DNA from: Variovorax davisae
GTDB taxonomy: Bacteria > Pseudomonadota > Gammaproteobacteria > Burkholderiales > Burkholderiaceae_C
DNA: 64,000 bases
Direction of reading: 5' to 3'
NCBI RefSeq assembly: GCF_030316845.1
Contig: NZ_JASZYS010000013.1
Coordinates: 1-64,000, forward strand
Every line of letters begins with the position of its first letter. Within the stretch, counting starts at the first letter, position 1. The position numbers were made by a program, and so were the translations under genes. Positions 43,949 to 52,360 of this stretch are shown piece by piece. Under the pieces are notes generated by a model. It had not been told where the DNA came from. It searched no databases and saw only the letters and a list, made by a program, of their open reading frames with translations.

Positions 43949-44857
43949 GTGCTGAAACTCAGCCTCGAAGCCATCGAACTGGTGGATGCGATCGCCCGCC
44001 ATGGCTCGTTCGCCGCCGCCTCGGAGCGCCTGCACAAGGTCCCCTCGACCATCTCGTACGCCATCGGCCGGCTCGAGGAACAGCTGGGCATCGCGCTGTT
44101 CGTGCGGCAGGGCCCGCGCGTCAGCCTCACGGCCGCGGGGCACGAGATGCTGCGCGAAGGCCGCTGGCTGGTGGCGGCCGCCGCCGACCTCGAATCGCGC
44201 ATGCGCCAGATCGCCACCGGCTTCGAGGCCGAGCTGCGCCTGGTGCACGACTCGCTGATACCGACTTCGGCGTTCAGCCACGACATCCGGGCCTTCGAGG
44301 ACCTGAATTGCGGCACCCGGCTGCGCATCGCCTGCGAGACGCTGACCGGCACCTGGGAGGCGCTGCGCGATGGCCGGGCCGACCTCATCGTCGCCGCCGG
44401 CGACGGCCCGGGGGGCGGCGGCTACAAGGCGGTGTCGGTGGGCAGCCTCGACTTCGCCTTCTGCGTCGCACCCACCCACCCGCTGGCGATGCTGAGGCGG
44501 CCGCTGACCCGCGCCGACCTGCTCGACCACACGGCGGTGGTGGTCGGCGACGGCGCCCGTTCGATGTCCGACCGCACCATCGGCCTGCTGGCCGGGCAGC
44601 GGCGCATCACGGTGCCGTCGATGGCAGCCAAGATCGCCCTGCAGGCCGAGGGACTGGGCCACGGCTTCCTGCCGCGGGCCTGCGTGCACGCGGCACTGGC
44701 GCGCGGCGAGCTCGTCGAGCTGACGCTCGAAGAGGCGCGGACCGAAGAAGGCTTCTGGCTGGCCTGGAAGACCGGCACCGGCGCCGGGGAGGCGCTCAAG
44801 TGGTGGCGCGCCCGCCTGCAGCGGCCGCTGCTGCCGGACATCCTGCCGGCGGGCTGA
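43949..44857 (+). CDS. LysR-family regulator, divergent from pirin gene
   Basis: 302 residues. The N-terminal winged helix (about 3-62, LEAIELVDAIARHGSFAAAS, then VPSTISYAIGRLEEQLGIAL) and the substrate-binding domain (about 88-300) are typical. The nearest palindrome lies just upstream and contains a LysR-type box. It is divergent from a pirin gene and convergent with an AraC-type gene 6 bases away. LysR/pirin pairs are widespread in proteobacteria; the inducer is unknown. Confidence 0.9.
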   Translation: MLKLSLEAIELVDAIARHGSFAAASERLHKVPSTISYAIGRLEEQLGIALFVRQGPRVSLTAAGHEMLREGRWLVAAAADLESRMRQIATGFEAELRLVHDSLIPTSAFSHDIRAFEDLNCGTRLRIACETLTGTWEALRDGRADLIVAAGDGPGGGGYKAVSVGSLDFAFCVAPTHPLAMLRRPLTRADLLDHTAVVVGDGARSMSDRTIGLLAGQRRITVPSMAAKIALQAEGLGHGFLPRACVHAALARGELVELTLEEARTEEGFWLAWKTGTGAGEALKWWRARLQRPLLPDILPAG

Positions 44858-44863
44858 GCGCGG

Positions 44864-45769
44864 TCAGTGGCGGCGCAGCCGCCGCCACTGCGCGGGCGAG
44901 TTGCCCGTGCGGGCGCCGAACACCCGCGTCAGGTGGCTCTGGTCGGCGAAGCCGCAGGCGATGGCGATCTCCGACAGCGAGGCCGACGAGGCCAGCAGCA
45001 TCTGCCGCGCCGCCTCGATCCGGCGCTCGATCAGCCAGGCGTGCGGCGATTGACCGGTGGTCGCCTTGAAGGCCTTGCTGAAGTGGCCGCGCGACAGCGC
45101 GCACTCGGCCGCCACTTCCGCCAGCGGGACATGGCGTGTCAGGTTGCCGCACAGCAGCTCCTTGGCGCGCCGCTCCTGCCAGGGCGCCAGGCCGGCCACG
45201 GTCGCCGGCCGGCTGCGGGCGCCGCCGTAGGTGCTGGCGAGGTGCGCGCACAGCGCCAGCGCCATGTGGTCGAGGAACAGCCTGCAGGTCTCGGCCGGCC
45301 GCTCCAGCGCCGGCAGCAGCGCCGCGGCGATGCCGGCCAGCACCGGGTCGGTCACGCCCGGCGTGCAGGCCAGCGAGGCGAGCGAGAGGCTGCCGCTTTC
45401 GCGCGCGAAGTCGTCCAGGGTGGCGCGCGGCAGCCGGAACAGCACCGAATGGAAGGGACTGCACACGTAGGCCGACGGCCGCTCGGCGAGGTCGGCGATA
45501 TGGACCGCGCCGCGCTCCAGCAGGCCGAGGTAGGTCTGGGCATTGCCCTGGAAGAAGCGTCGGCTGCCGGCCCGTGCCAGCTCGACGCTGACGACGAAGG
45601 CGTCCTCGGCCGGCAGCGGGTCCAGCACGAACAGGTGCGGCTGCGCGTGGTGCATGCTGGCCATGTCGAGCGACAGGCCGGGCGAGCGCGAGGCCGGCAC
45701 GTCGTCGAGCCCGTACTGATGCGCGAGCTGGCGCGCGAACGGGGTGGGCGCAGCATCCAGCGAGGCCAT
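44864..45769 (-). CDS. AraC-family regulator, in operon with maleylacetate reductase
   Basis: 301 residues. The C-terminal AraC/XylS domain (about 195-301) has LAEVAAECALSRGHFSKAFK and IAIACGFADQSHLTRVFGAR. The N-terminal domain is a beta-rich sensor (about 45-150, RRFFQGNAQTYLGLLERGAV). Its ATG overlaps the stop of the reductase gene by one base (TGATG), so regulator, reductase and Bug receptor form one transcript. It probably responds to the compound taken up or degraded through this operon. Confidence 0.9.
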   Translation of the reverse strand: MASLDAAPTPFARQLAHQYGLDDVPASRSPGLSLDMASMHHAQPHLFVLDPLPAEDAFVVSVELARAGSRRFFQGNAQTYLGLLERGAVHIADLAERPSAYVCSPFHSVLFRLPRATLDDFARESGSLSLASLACTPGVTDPVLAGIAAALLPALERPAETCRLFLDHMALALCAHLASTYGGARSRPATVAGLAPWQERRAKELLCGNLTRHVPLAEVAAECALSRGHFSKAFKATTGQSPHAWLIERRIEAARQMLLASSASLSEIAIACGFADQSHLTRVFGARTGNSPAQWRRLRRH

Positions 45770-46854
45770 CAGATGCGGGGTGCCACGCCGTCGAAGGCAT
45801 CCTGCAGCAGTTGCCGCAGGGCGCGCGCCTCGACCGGGCGCGGGTTGGCATAGGCGTTCTGCGCCAGCTCGCAGGCCCGGTCCAGGTCCTGCGCACGCAT
45901 GCCGATCTGCTGCAGCCCGACCGGTGCGCCGTTGGCCAGCGCCAGCGCATGGACGGCCTGGGGCGCGCTGCCGGCGTCCAGCGCCGCGGCGATGCGCTGC
46001 ATGGCGCCGGCCGCGGCCGCGGCGTTGTAGGCCAGCACGTGCGGCAGCACGATGGTGTGGGTTTCGGCATGCGGCAGGTTGAAGCTGCCGCCCAGCGTAT
46101 GGCAGAGCTTGTGGTGCAGCGCCATGCCGACGCTGCCCAGCACGGTGCCGCACAGCCAGGCGCCGTAGAGCGCGTCGCGGCGGGCCTGGGTGTCGGCCGG
46201 GTCGGCATGGATGCCGGGCAGGGCGCGCCCGAGCGCGGCGATGCCCTCGACCGCCATCAGGTCGCAGACCGGGTTGCCGTCCACCGCGTAGAGGCCTTCG
46301 GCCGCGTGGGCGATGGCGTTGATGCCGCTGACCACCGACAGGCCGACCGGCAGGCCGAGCGTCAGCGCCGGGTCGTAGATGACGGTGCGCGGCAGCACCC
46401 GCGGGTCCTTGCCGGTGCGCTTGAGCCCGTTCTCGGTGAGGCCGTAGATCGGCGTCATCTCCGAGCCCGCGTAGGTGGTCGGGATGGCCAGGATCGGCAG
46501 CCCGGATTCGAGCGCGATGGCCTTGCCCAGCCCGACGGTGGAACCGCCGCCGATCGCCACCGCGGCGTCGGCGCCGAGGCGCGCGGCGGCCTCGCGCGCG
46601 GCGCGCGCGCTTTCGATCGGCACGTGCATCACGGCGCCGTCGAAGATGCCCGCCGCGCTGGCGCCGAGCAGGTCGGCCACGCGCTCGGCCTGGGCGCGCT
46701 GGGGCGGCGTGCACAGCACCAGCGCCTTGCGCGCGCCCATCCGGGCGAGCTCCTCGGCGACCTGCGACAGGGCGCCATGGCCGAACAGGACGCGCTGCGC
46801 GCGGCTTTCGAAACTGAAGGACTGGAGACGGCCAGCGCCCGCATCGGTGCTCAT
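45769..46854 (-). CDS. Maleylacetate reductase (iron-containing alcohol dehydrogenase family)
   Basis: 361 residues, the usual length. The nucleotide-binding GGGSTVGLGKAIALE (about 102-116), PTTYAGSEMTPIYGLTENG (about 125-143), and the His-rich metal site region HHKLCHTLGGSFNLPHAETH (about 245-264) identify maleylacetate reductase within the Fe-ADH superfamily. It reduces maleylacetate to 3-oxoadipate in hydroxyquinol and chlorocatechol ring degradation. No hydroxyquinol dioxygenase lies in the window; related enzymes also act in resorcinol and nitroaromatic routes. Its start overlaps the Bug receptor stop by four bases. Confidence 0.9.
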   Translation of the reverse strand: MSTDAGAGRLQSFSFESRAQRVLFGHGALSQVAEELARMGARKALVLCTPPQRAQAERVADLLGASAAGIFDGAVMHVPIESARAAREAAARLGADAAVAIGGGSTVGLGKAIALESGLPILAIPTTYAGSEMTPIYGLTENGLKRTGKDPRVLPRTVIYDPALTLGLPVGLSVVSGINAIAHAAEGLYAVDGNPVCDLMAVEGIAALGRALPGIHADPADTQARRDALYGAWLCGTVLGSVGMALHHKLCHTLGGSFNLPHAETHTIVLPHVLAYNAAAAAGAMQRIAAALDAGSAPQAVHALALANGAPVGLQQIGMRAQDLDRACELAQNAYANPRPVEARALRQLLQDAFDGVAPRI

Positions 46855-47837
46855 TCGGCGACTATCTTACGAGCCTGGATCAGGCGGCCCCAGCGTTGGC
46901 TCTCGCTCCGGATCAGCTGGTTCATCGCCTCGCGGCCGCCGGCCACCACCTCGAAGCCGCCGTCCGCCAGCCGCTTGGCGACCTCCGGCTCGCGCAGGGT
47001 GGCGCTCATGTCGGCGGACAGCCGGTCGAGCACCGGCGCCGGCGTCTTCGCGGGGGCCACCATCCCGACCCAGGAATAGACCTCGAAGCCCTTGTAGGTC
47101 TCGGCCACCGCCGGCACCTCGGGCAGCGCCGGGTTGCGCTTGGGCGAGGTCACGGCGAGCGCCCGCAGCTTGCCGCTCTGCACCTGCTGCAGCACCAGCG
47201 GCAGGCTGGCGATCATCGAATCGACATGGCCGCCCATGAGGTCGGTCAGCGCCGGGCCGCCGCCCTTGAAGGGCACGTGCAGGCCCTGGCTGCCCGCGGT
47301 CTCGTGGAACAGTTCGGCCGCCAGGTGGTTCGAGCTGCCGGCGCCGACCGAGGCGTACGACACCGCGCCCTTCGCCTTGGCCGCCGCCACGTAGTCCTGC
47401 AGGGTCTTGTAGGGCGAGGCCGCCGGCACCACCAGCACCATCGGCGAGCGGGCCACGTAGCTCACGCCGCTGAAGTCGCGCAAGGTCGCGTACGGCAGCT
47501 TGGGGTAGATGTGCTGCTCGGTCGCGTAGGAGTCGAACACCAGCGCGACCGTGTAGCCGTCGGGCGCGCTCTTGGCCAGCGCCGCCATGCCGATGGTGCC
47601 GCCGGCGCCGCCCCGGTTGTCGATCAGCACCTGCTGGCCGAGCCGGGCCCGCAGCGGCTCCTGGACCTGCCGCGCCACCTTGTCGACGGTGCCGCCGGCC
47701 GCGAAAGGCACGATCACCGTGACCAGCCGGGAGGGAAAGGTCTCCGCCCGGGCCGGGCCGGCCAGGGCCAGCGCCAGGCCGAGCAGCAGGCCGGCGGGGA
47801 TGAAGGCGGGGCGGGGTGTTGTCTCGGTTCGGGTCAT
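46851..47837 (-). CDS. Bug/TctC-family periplasmic solute receptor, maleylacetate reductase operon
   Basis: 328 residues from the ATG at 47837, which has GAGGA upstream; a longer frame to 47936 lacks a signal peptide at its start. The signal (LLLGLALALAGPARA) is followed by FPSRLVTVIVPFAAGGTVD, then IDNRGGAGGTIGMAALAKS, then VPFKGGGPALTDLMGGHV. It is first in an operon with maleylacetate reductase and an AraC regulator, and divergent from a LysR gene. A substrate tied to an aromatic ring-cleavage route is plausible. Confidence 0.9.
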   Translation of the reverse strand: MTRTETTPRPAFIPAGLLLGLALALAGPARAETFPSRLVTVIVPFAAGGTVDKVARQVQEPLRARLGQQVLIDNRGGAGGTIGMAALAKSAPDGYTVALVFDSYATEQHIYPKLPYATLRDFSGVSYVARSPMVLVVPAASPYKTLQDYVAAAKAKGAVSYASVGAGSSNHLAAELFHETAGSQGLHVPFKGGGPALTDLMGGHVDSMIASLPLVLQQVQSGKLRALAVTSPKRNPALPEVPAVAETYKGFEVYSWVGMVAPAKTPAPVLDRLSADMSATLREPEVAKRLADGGFEVVAGGREAMNQLIRSESQRWGRLIQARKIVAE

Positions 47838-47938
47838 GCAGCAGTTCCTCGTGATGGTGGCGCCCGCCGATGCTATTCTTTGCGCTTCATCATGGGAATC
47901 CGGCACGAAGGCCAAATGCCTTTGCGCCCGCTGCACAA

Positions 47939-48871
47939 ATGGAATCCATCCGCTTTGCCGAAAGCCTCTCCATGTTCGTCGACGTGGCGCAGGCCGGGAG
48001 CTTCTCGGCCGTGGCCCGGCGCAAGGGCCTGGTGGCGTCGTCGGTGGCGCGCCAGATCGACGCCCTGGAGCAGGACCTGAACGTGCCCCTGTTCACGCGC
48101 TCGACCCGGGCCCTGGTGATGACCGAGGCCGGTTCGCTGCTGTTCGAGCGGGCGGTGAAGATCCTGCACGACATGACCGATGCCCGCAGCGAGGTGGTCT
48201 CGCTCGACGGCAGCGTGCAGGGGCTGCTGCGGGTGAGCTGCGTGCCGGCCTTCGGCCGCCGCCACGTGGCGCCGCACCTGGGCTCGCTGTTCGAGAAGCA
48301 CCCGGCGCTGAACGTCGAGCTGGAGCTCACCGAGCGCGTGGTCGACCCGGTGCTGGAGCGCTTCGACATCGTGATCCGCATCGGCGACCAGCCCGACAGC
48401 AGCCTGATCTGCCAGCGCATCGGCAGCCAGCGCTACATCATGGGCGCCTCGCCGGCCTACCTGCAGCGCCATGGCCGGCCGCGGACCTTCGAGGACCTGT
48501 CGGGCCACCGGCTGATCGACCGCCAGCACAGCACCAGCGCGCGCGGCTGGCGCGAGCTCGACGGCTTCGACTGGCGCCGCCCGCCGCAGTTCGCGCTGGA
48601 GAGCAACGACTGCGACGCCCGCCGCATGTGCGCCGCCCAGGGCCTGGGCATCGCGCTGATGCCGAACTGGGCCATCGGCGAGGACCTGGCCGCCGGCCGC
48701 ATCGTCGAGCTCGACCTCGAAGGCACGCCGCGGCAGGAGCCGAGCGGCATCTTCCTGGTGCGGGCCGCGCCGCGTGCCAGCGTCAAGGTGCGGGCCTTCA
48801 CCGCGCACCTGCTCGAGAGCATCGGCCGCTCGGCCAGCTGGGTCAGCGACGCGGCAACGGCGGCGGAGTGA
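47939..48871 (+). CDS. LysR-family regulator, divergent from Bug-maleylacetate reductase operon
   Basis: 310 residues from the ATG at 47939 (MESIRFAESLSMFVDVAQAG); the longer frame to 47870 is unlikely. The winged helix (about 5-65, FVDVAQAGSFSAVARRKGLV) and the substrate-binding domain (about 90-300, LLRVSCVPAFGRRHVAPHL) are typical of the DsdC/TrpI-like LysR branch. The 101 bp gap to the Bug gene has a small inverted repeat AAGGC-N5-GCCTT (47908-47922). The operon may thus be under two regulators, this one and the internal AraC. Confidence 0.9.
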   Translation: MESIRFAESLSMFVDVAQAGSFSAVARRKGLVASSVARQIDALEQDLNVPLFTRSTRALVMTEAGSLLFERAVKILHDMTDARSEVVSLDGSVQGLLRVSCVPAFGRRHVAPHLGSLFEKHPALNVELELTERVVDPVLERFDIVIRIGDQPDSSLICQRIGSQRYIMGASPAYLQRHGRPRTFEDLSGHRLIDRQHSTSARGWRELDGFDWRRPPQFALESNDCDARRMCAAQGLGIALMPNWAIGEDLAAGRIVELDLEGTPRQEPSGIFLVRAAPRASVKVRAFTAHLLESIGRSASWVSDAATAAE

Positions 48872-48890
48872 GGCCGCCCGCGCGCCGTGG

Positions 48891-51026
48891 CTAAGGCGCC
48901 GGCGCCAGCCCCGCCGCCTCGTCCAGCGACCACCCCAGCACCGCGTTCGCCCGCATCGGCCGCGCATAGAAGAAGCCCTGCAGCTCGTCGCAGCCGAGCC
49001 GCAGCAGCACGTCGCGCTGCCCCTGCGTCTCGACCCCTTCCGCCACCACCGTGAGCCGCAGCGCATGCGCGAGCTTGATGACGGCCTCGACCACGGCGCG
49101 CGCATCCTCCTTGGATTCGATGTCCTTGACGAAGCTGCGGTCGATCTTGAGCTGCCGCGCCGGCAGGTCGCGCAGCTGGCTGAGGCTGGAGTAGCCGGTG
49201 CCGAAATCGTCGATCGACAGGTGGACGCCGATGCGCGCCAGGCCTTCGAAGGTCCGGGTCGTGACTTCGCGCTCCTGGATCGCGACCGACTCGGTGATCT
49301 CGCAGATCAGCTGCGACCCGAGCAGGCCGTAGCGCCTGAGCGCCTCCTCGACCGAATCGACCAGCGAGGCCTCGCGCAGCTGGTGCACCGACAGGTTCAC
49401 CGCCACCCGCATGTGGCGGCCCTCGGCGCTCCAGGCCGCGACCTGCCGGCAGGCCTCGTTGATGACCCAGTGGCCGAGCCGCACGATCAGGCCGAAGCGC
49501 TCGGCCAGCGGGATGAAGGTGTTGGGGCCGACGATGCCCAGCCGCGGGTGGTTCCATCGCACGAGCGCCTCGAGGCCGCTCATGCGGTGCCGCCGGCCAT
49601 GGATCTTCGGCTGGTAGTAGAGCTCGAACTGGTTGTCTTCCAGCGCCTGGCGCAGGTCGCTCTGCAACTGCAGGTGGTCGGCCGTGTCGATCGCCATGTG
49701 CGGCTCGAAGAACGCCAGGCTGGAGCCGCCCGTGCGCTTGGCCGCGTACATCGCGGCGTCGGCGTGGGCGACCAGCTTCTCGGGGTCGCCGCGCAGGGCG
49801 TGGGTCGCGATCCCGATCGAGCACGAGATCCGCAGCTGCCGGTCGGCCAGCTCGAAGGGTTGGGCGAAGGCGCGCAGGATCCGGTTGGCCACCTGGACGC
49901 AGTCCTCGATGGCGTCCAGCCCTTCGAGCAGCAGCAGGAACTCGTCGCCGCCGACCCGCGCCACCGTGTCGCCCGCGCGGGCCTCGGTGATCAGCCGCTG
50001 CGCGGTGGCGATCAGGATCTGGTCGCCGGCGCCGTGGCCGAAGCTGTCGTTGACCGGCTTGAAGCCGTCGAGGTCGACGAACATCACGGCCAGGTGTTCG
50101 ATCACCGCCTTCTGGTTGACGCGCTCCAGGCGGTGCACGGCCTGGCGCAGCCGGTCTTCGAACAGCTTGCGGTTCGGCAGTCCCGTCAGCGGGTCGGACA
50201 GGGCGCGCTGGAGCAGTTCGTCGTTGGCGCTCTGCAGCCGCGCGTTCGACTCCTGCAGCGATTGCGACAGCAGGCGCGCGACCCGCTGCAGCCGGGCTTC
50301 CAGGATCGACGCGAGCAGCGTGCCCAGCAGCAGCACCAGGGTCGCGATGGCGACCGCGGCACCCAGGCTGCGCCCGCCCAGCGCGCCGGCGCTCAGGCAG
50401 ACCGAATCGGCCGGAAAGCCGGCCGCGGCCATGGCGGTGTAGTGCATGCCGCAGATCGCGGCGCCCATCAGGGTGGCGGCCAGCAGCTGCATCGCGAAGC
50501 GCCGCCGCGCATGCACGCGCTGCAGCAGCCGGAAGATCAGCAGGGCGGCGGCCGAGGCGGCCACCGCGATCGCCGCCGAGGCGGCGACCAGGCGCCAGTC
50601 CCAGACGATGCCGGGTCGCAGGTCCAGGGCCGCCATGCCGATGTAGTGCATGGCGCAGATGCCGGCGCCCATCGCCAGCGATGCCAGCGCGATCGAGCGG
50701 CGGCTGTACCGGCCGCCGCTCGCCATGCCCAGGGCGATCACCGAAGCGCCGACCGCGGCGAGCCACGAGAGGATGGTCAACGGGGTGGTGAAGCCGATGT
50801 CCATCGGCAGCGAGAGGGCCAGCATGCCGACGAAGTGCATCGACCAGATGCCGGTGCCCATGACCAGCGAGCCGGCGATCCACCACAGGCGATTGACGGC
50901 GCCCTCGGGCGTGCGGACCTTCAGCGACAGGTCGAGCGTCACGTAGGACGCCAGGATCGCCACCGCCACCGAGGCGAGGACGACCCACGGATCGTGATCC
51001 GCGGCAAGAAAGCTGAGATCGTTCAT
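48891..51026 (-). CDS. MHYT-GGDEF-EAL membrane cyclic di-GMP signalling protein
   Basis: 711 residues. The N-terminal MHYT sensor has seven membrane helices and three of the defining motifs: MHFVGM (63-68), MHYIGM (126-131) and MHYTAM (194-199). A GGDEF domain (about 275-440) has an intact GGDEF site (359-363) and the RxxD inhibitory site (RAGD, 350-353). The EAL domain (about 452-700) has EALVRW (486-491) and DDFGTGYSS, so both synthesis and breakdown of c-di-GMP look possible. MHYT domains are proposed to bind a metal and sense O2, CO or NO. It is convergent with the LysR gene. Confidence 0.93.
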   Translation of the reverse strand: MNDLSFLAADHDPWVVLASVAVAILASYVTLDLSLKVRTPEGAVNRLWWIAGSLVMGTGIWSMHFVGMLALSLPMDIGFTTPLTILSWLAAVGASVIALGMASGGRYSRRSIALASLAMGAGICAMHYIGMAALDLRPGIVWDWRLVAASAAIAVAASAAALLIFRLLQRVHARRRFAMQLLAATLMGAAICGMHYTAMAAAGFPADSVCLSAGALGGRSLGAAVAIATLVLLLGTLLASILEARLQRVARLLSQSLQESNARLQSANDELLQRALSDPLTGLPNRKLFEDRLRQAVHRLERVNQKAVIEHLAVMFVDLDGFKPVNDSFGHGAGDQILIATAQRLITEARAGDTVARVGGDEFLLLLEGLDAIEDCVQVANRILRAFAQPFELADRQLRISCSIGIATHALRGDPEKLVAHADAAMYAAKRTGGSSLAFFEPHMAIDTADHLQLQSDLRQALEDNQFELYYQPKIHGRRHRMSGLEALVRWNHPRLGIVGPNTFIPLAERFGLIVRLGHWVINEACRQVAAWSAEGRHMRVAVNLSVHQLREASLVDSVEEALRRYGLLGSQLICEITESVAIQEREVTTRTFEGLARIGVHLSIDDFGTGYSSLSQLRDLPARQLKIDRSFVKDIESKEDARAVVEAVIKLAHALRLTVVAEGVETQGQRDVLLRLGCDELQGFFYARPMRANAVLGWSLDEAAGLAPAP

Positions 51027-51167
51027 GGAGGCGCGCCGGAATTGAATCCCGGTCTATCGGCCGTTCCCGGCAAAAGTTGAGGGAGGGCGGCATTTTTTGT
51101 CGGTTGGCGACGGATGCAGCTGATACGCTCGGTCACCGCCTGACTTCACGACCCAGGACACCCTGAC

Positions 51168-52355
51168 ATGAACGCCGACGATCTCCCCCGCAGTTCCCGA
51201 CGGTCCGGCCCGGGCCGCTGGCGCAGCAGCCGCTCGCGGCGCGCGCGCAGGAGAGGCCTGTGGATCTTCTTCGCCACCCTCGTGGCGGTGGCGGCCGTGG
51301 TCGGCACGGTCCTGTCCCACCTCCTGGACTCGGAGCCGGCGCCGCTGGCCGCATCGGGGGCGGCCGCCGCCGGTGCACCGGGGCAGCCGGCCGAACGCAC
51401 CGCCGCCCTGGCGCCGCTGAACCTGCCGGCCGACGACCGGGCGCACGGCTCGGGCATGGAATGGTGGTACTACAGCGGGATCCTGAACGCCACCTCGGGC
51501 GAGCGCTATGCCTTCCACGTCGCCGTCTTCGTGGCCAACGGGCTGATCAAGCACACGGTCATGCACGGCGCGCTGACCGACCTGCAAACCGGCCGCCGCT
51601 TCACCAGCCAGAGCCGCACCGGCGGCATGCCCGCGAATGCCGCCGGCAAGGGCTTCGATTTCAGGCCGGAGGGCTGGCAGGTCTCCGGCACGGGGCCGGC
51701 CCACGTGGTGCGCGCGGCACTCGACGGGGCCTGGCTCACGCTCGACCTCCAGGACAGCCACCCGGTGGTCGCCCATCGCGCCGCCGATTCCGGCACGCCG
51801 GGCCTGCTCGATTTCGGCCAGAGCGGCATCAGCTACTACTACTCGCGCCCGCGCATGGCGGCGCAGGGCGAGGTCTCGATCGACGGCAAGCAGGTGCCGG
51901 TGCGCGGCGACGTCTGGTTCGACCACCAGTGGGGCGAGTTCGACGTCCTGACCCTGGGCTGGAACTGGTTCGCCCTGCACCTGGCGGATGGCTCCGACGT
52001 GATGCTCTATGCGCTGTTCGACATGGACGGCCGCAAGGTCATGACCGCCGGCACGGTCTCGGGTGCCAACGGGTCGGTGCCGCTGAAGGACGGCGACGCC
52101 ACGTTGACCCCCGTCGGCACCTGGACCAGTCCGCGGACCCGGATCGGCTATGTCGTCGAATGGGATCTGAAGCTGCCTTCGGGGGTCTATCGCGTCAAGC
52201 CGTACTTCGCCGACGCCGAGTTCGACGCCGCCACGACCACCGCCAACGTCTACTGGGAAGGCCCGGTCAAGGTCAGCGGCGGCGCCGGCGGCGAGGGCTT
52301 CATGGAGCTGAGCGGCTACGACCGGGTCGACGCGGCCAAGCTGGCGCGCAAATGA
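51168..52355 (+). CDS. Membrane-anchored CrtC/AttH lipocalin-like protein
   Basis: 395 residues. A basic N-terminus (SSRSRRARRRG) and one membrane helix (LWIFFATLVAVAAVVGTVL) are followed by the two-domain lipocalin-like fold of the CrtC/AttH group. Signatures are GMEWWYYSGIL (about 96-106), DVWFDHQWGEFD (about 246-257) and VYWEGPVKV near the end. CrtC hydrates carotenoids, but many relatives in bacteria without carotenoid genes are uncharacterised or exported attachment proteins. No carotenoid genes are nearby, so the role is unknown. It is convergent with the aminotransferase gene. Confidence 0.8.
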   Translation: MNADDLPRSSRRSGPGRWRSSRSRRARRRGLWIFFATLVAVAAVVGTVLSHLLDSEPAPLAASGAAAAGAPGQPAERTAALAPLNLPADDRAHGSGMEWWYYSGILNATSGERYAFHVAVFVANGLIKHTVMHGALTDLQTGRRFTSQSRTGGMPANAAGKGFDFRPEGWQVSGTGPAHVVRAALDGAWLTLDLQDSHPVVAHRAADSGTPGLLDFGQSGISYYYSRPRMAAQGEVSIDGKQVPVRGDVWFDHQWGEFDVLTLGWNWFALHLADGSDVMLYALFDMDGRKVMTAGTVSGANGSVPLKDGDATLTPVGTWTSPRTRIGYVVEWDLKLPSGVYRVKPYFADAEFDAATTTANVYWEGPVKVSGGAGGEGFMELSGYDRVDAAKLARK

Positions 52356-52360
52356 ACGCC

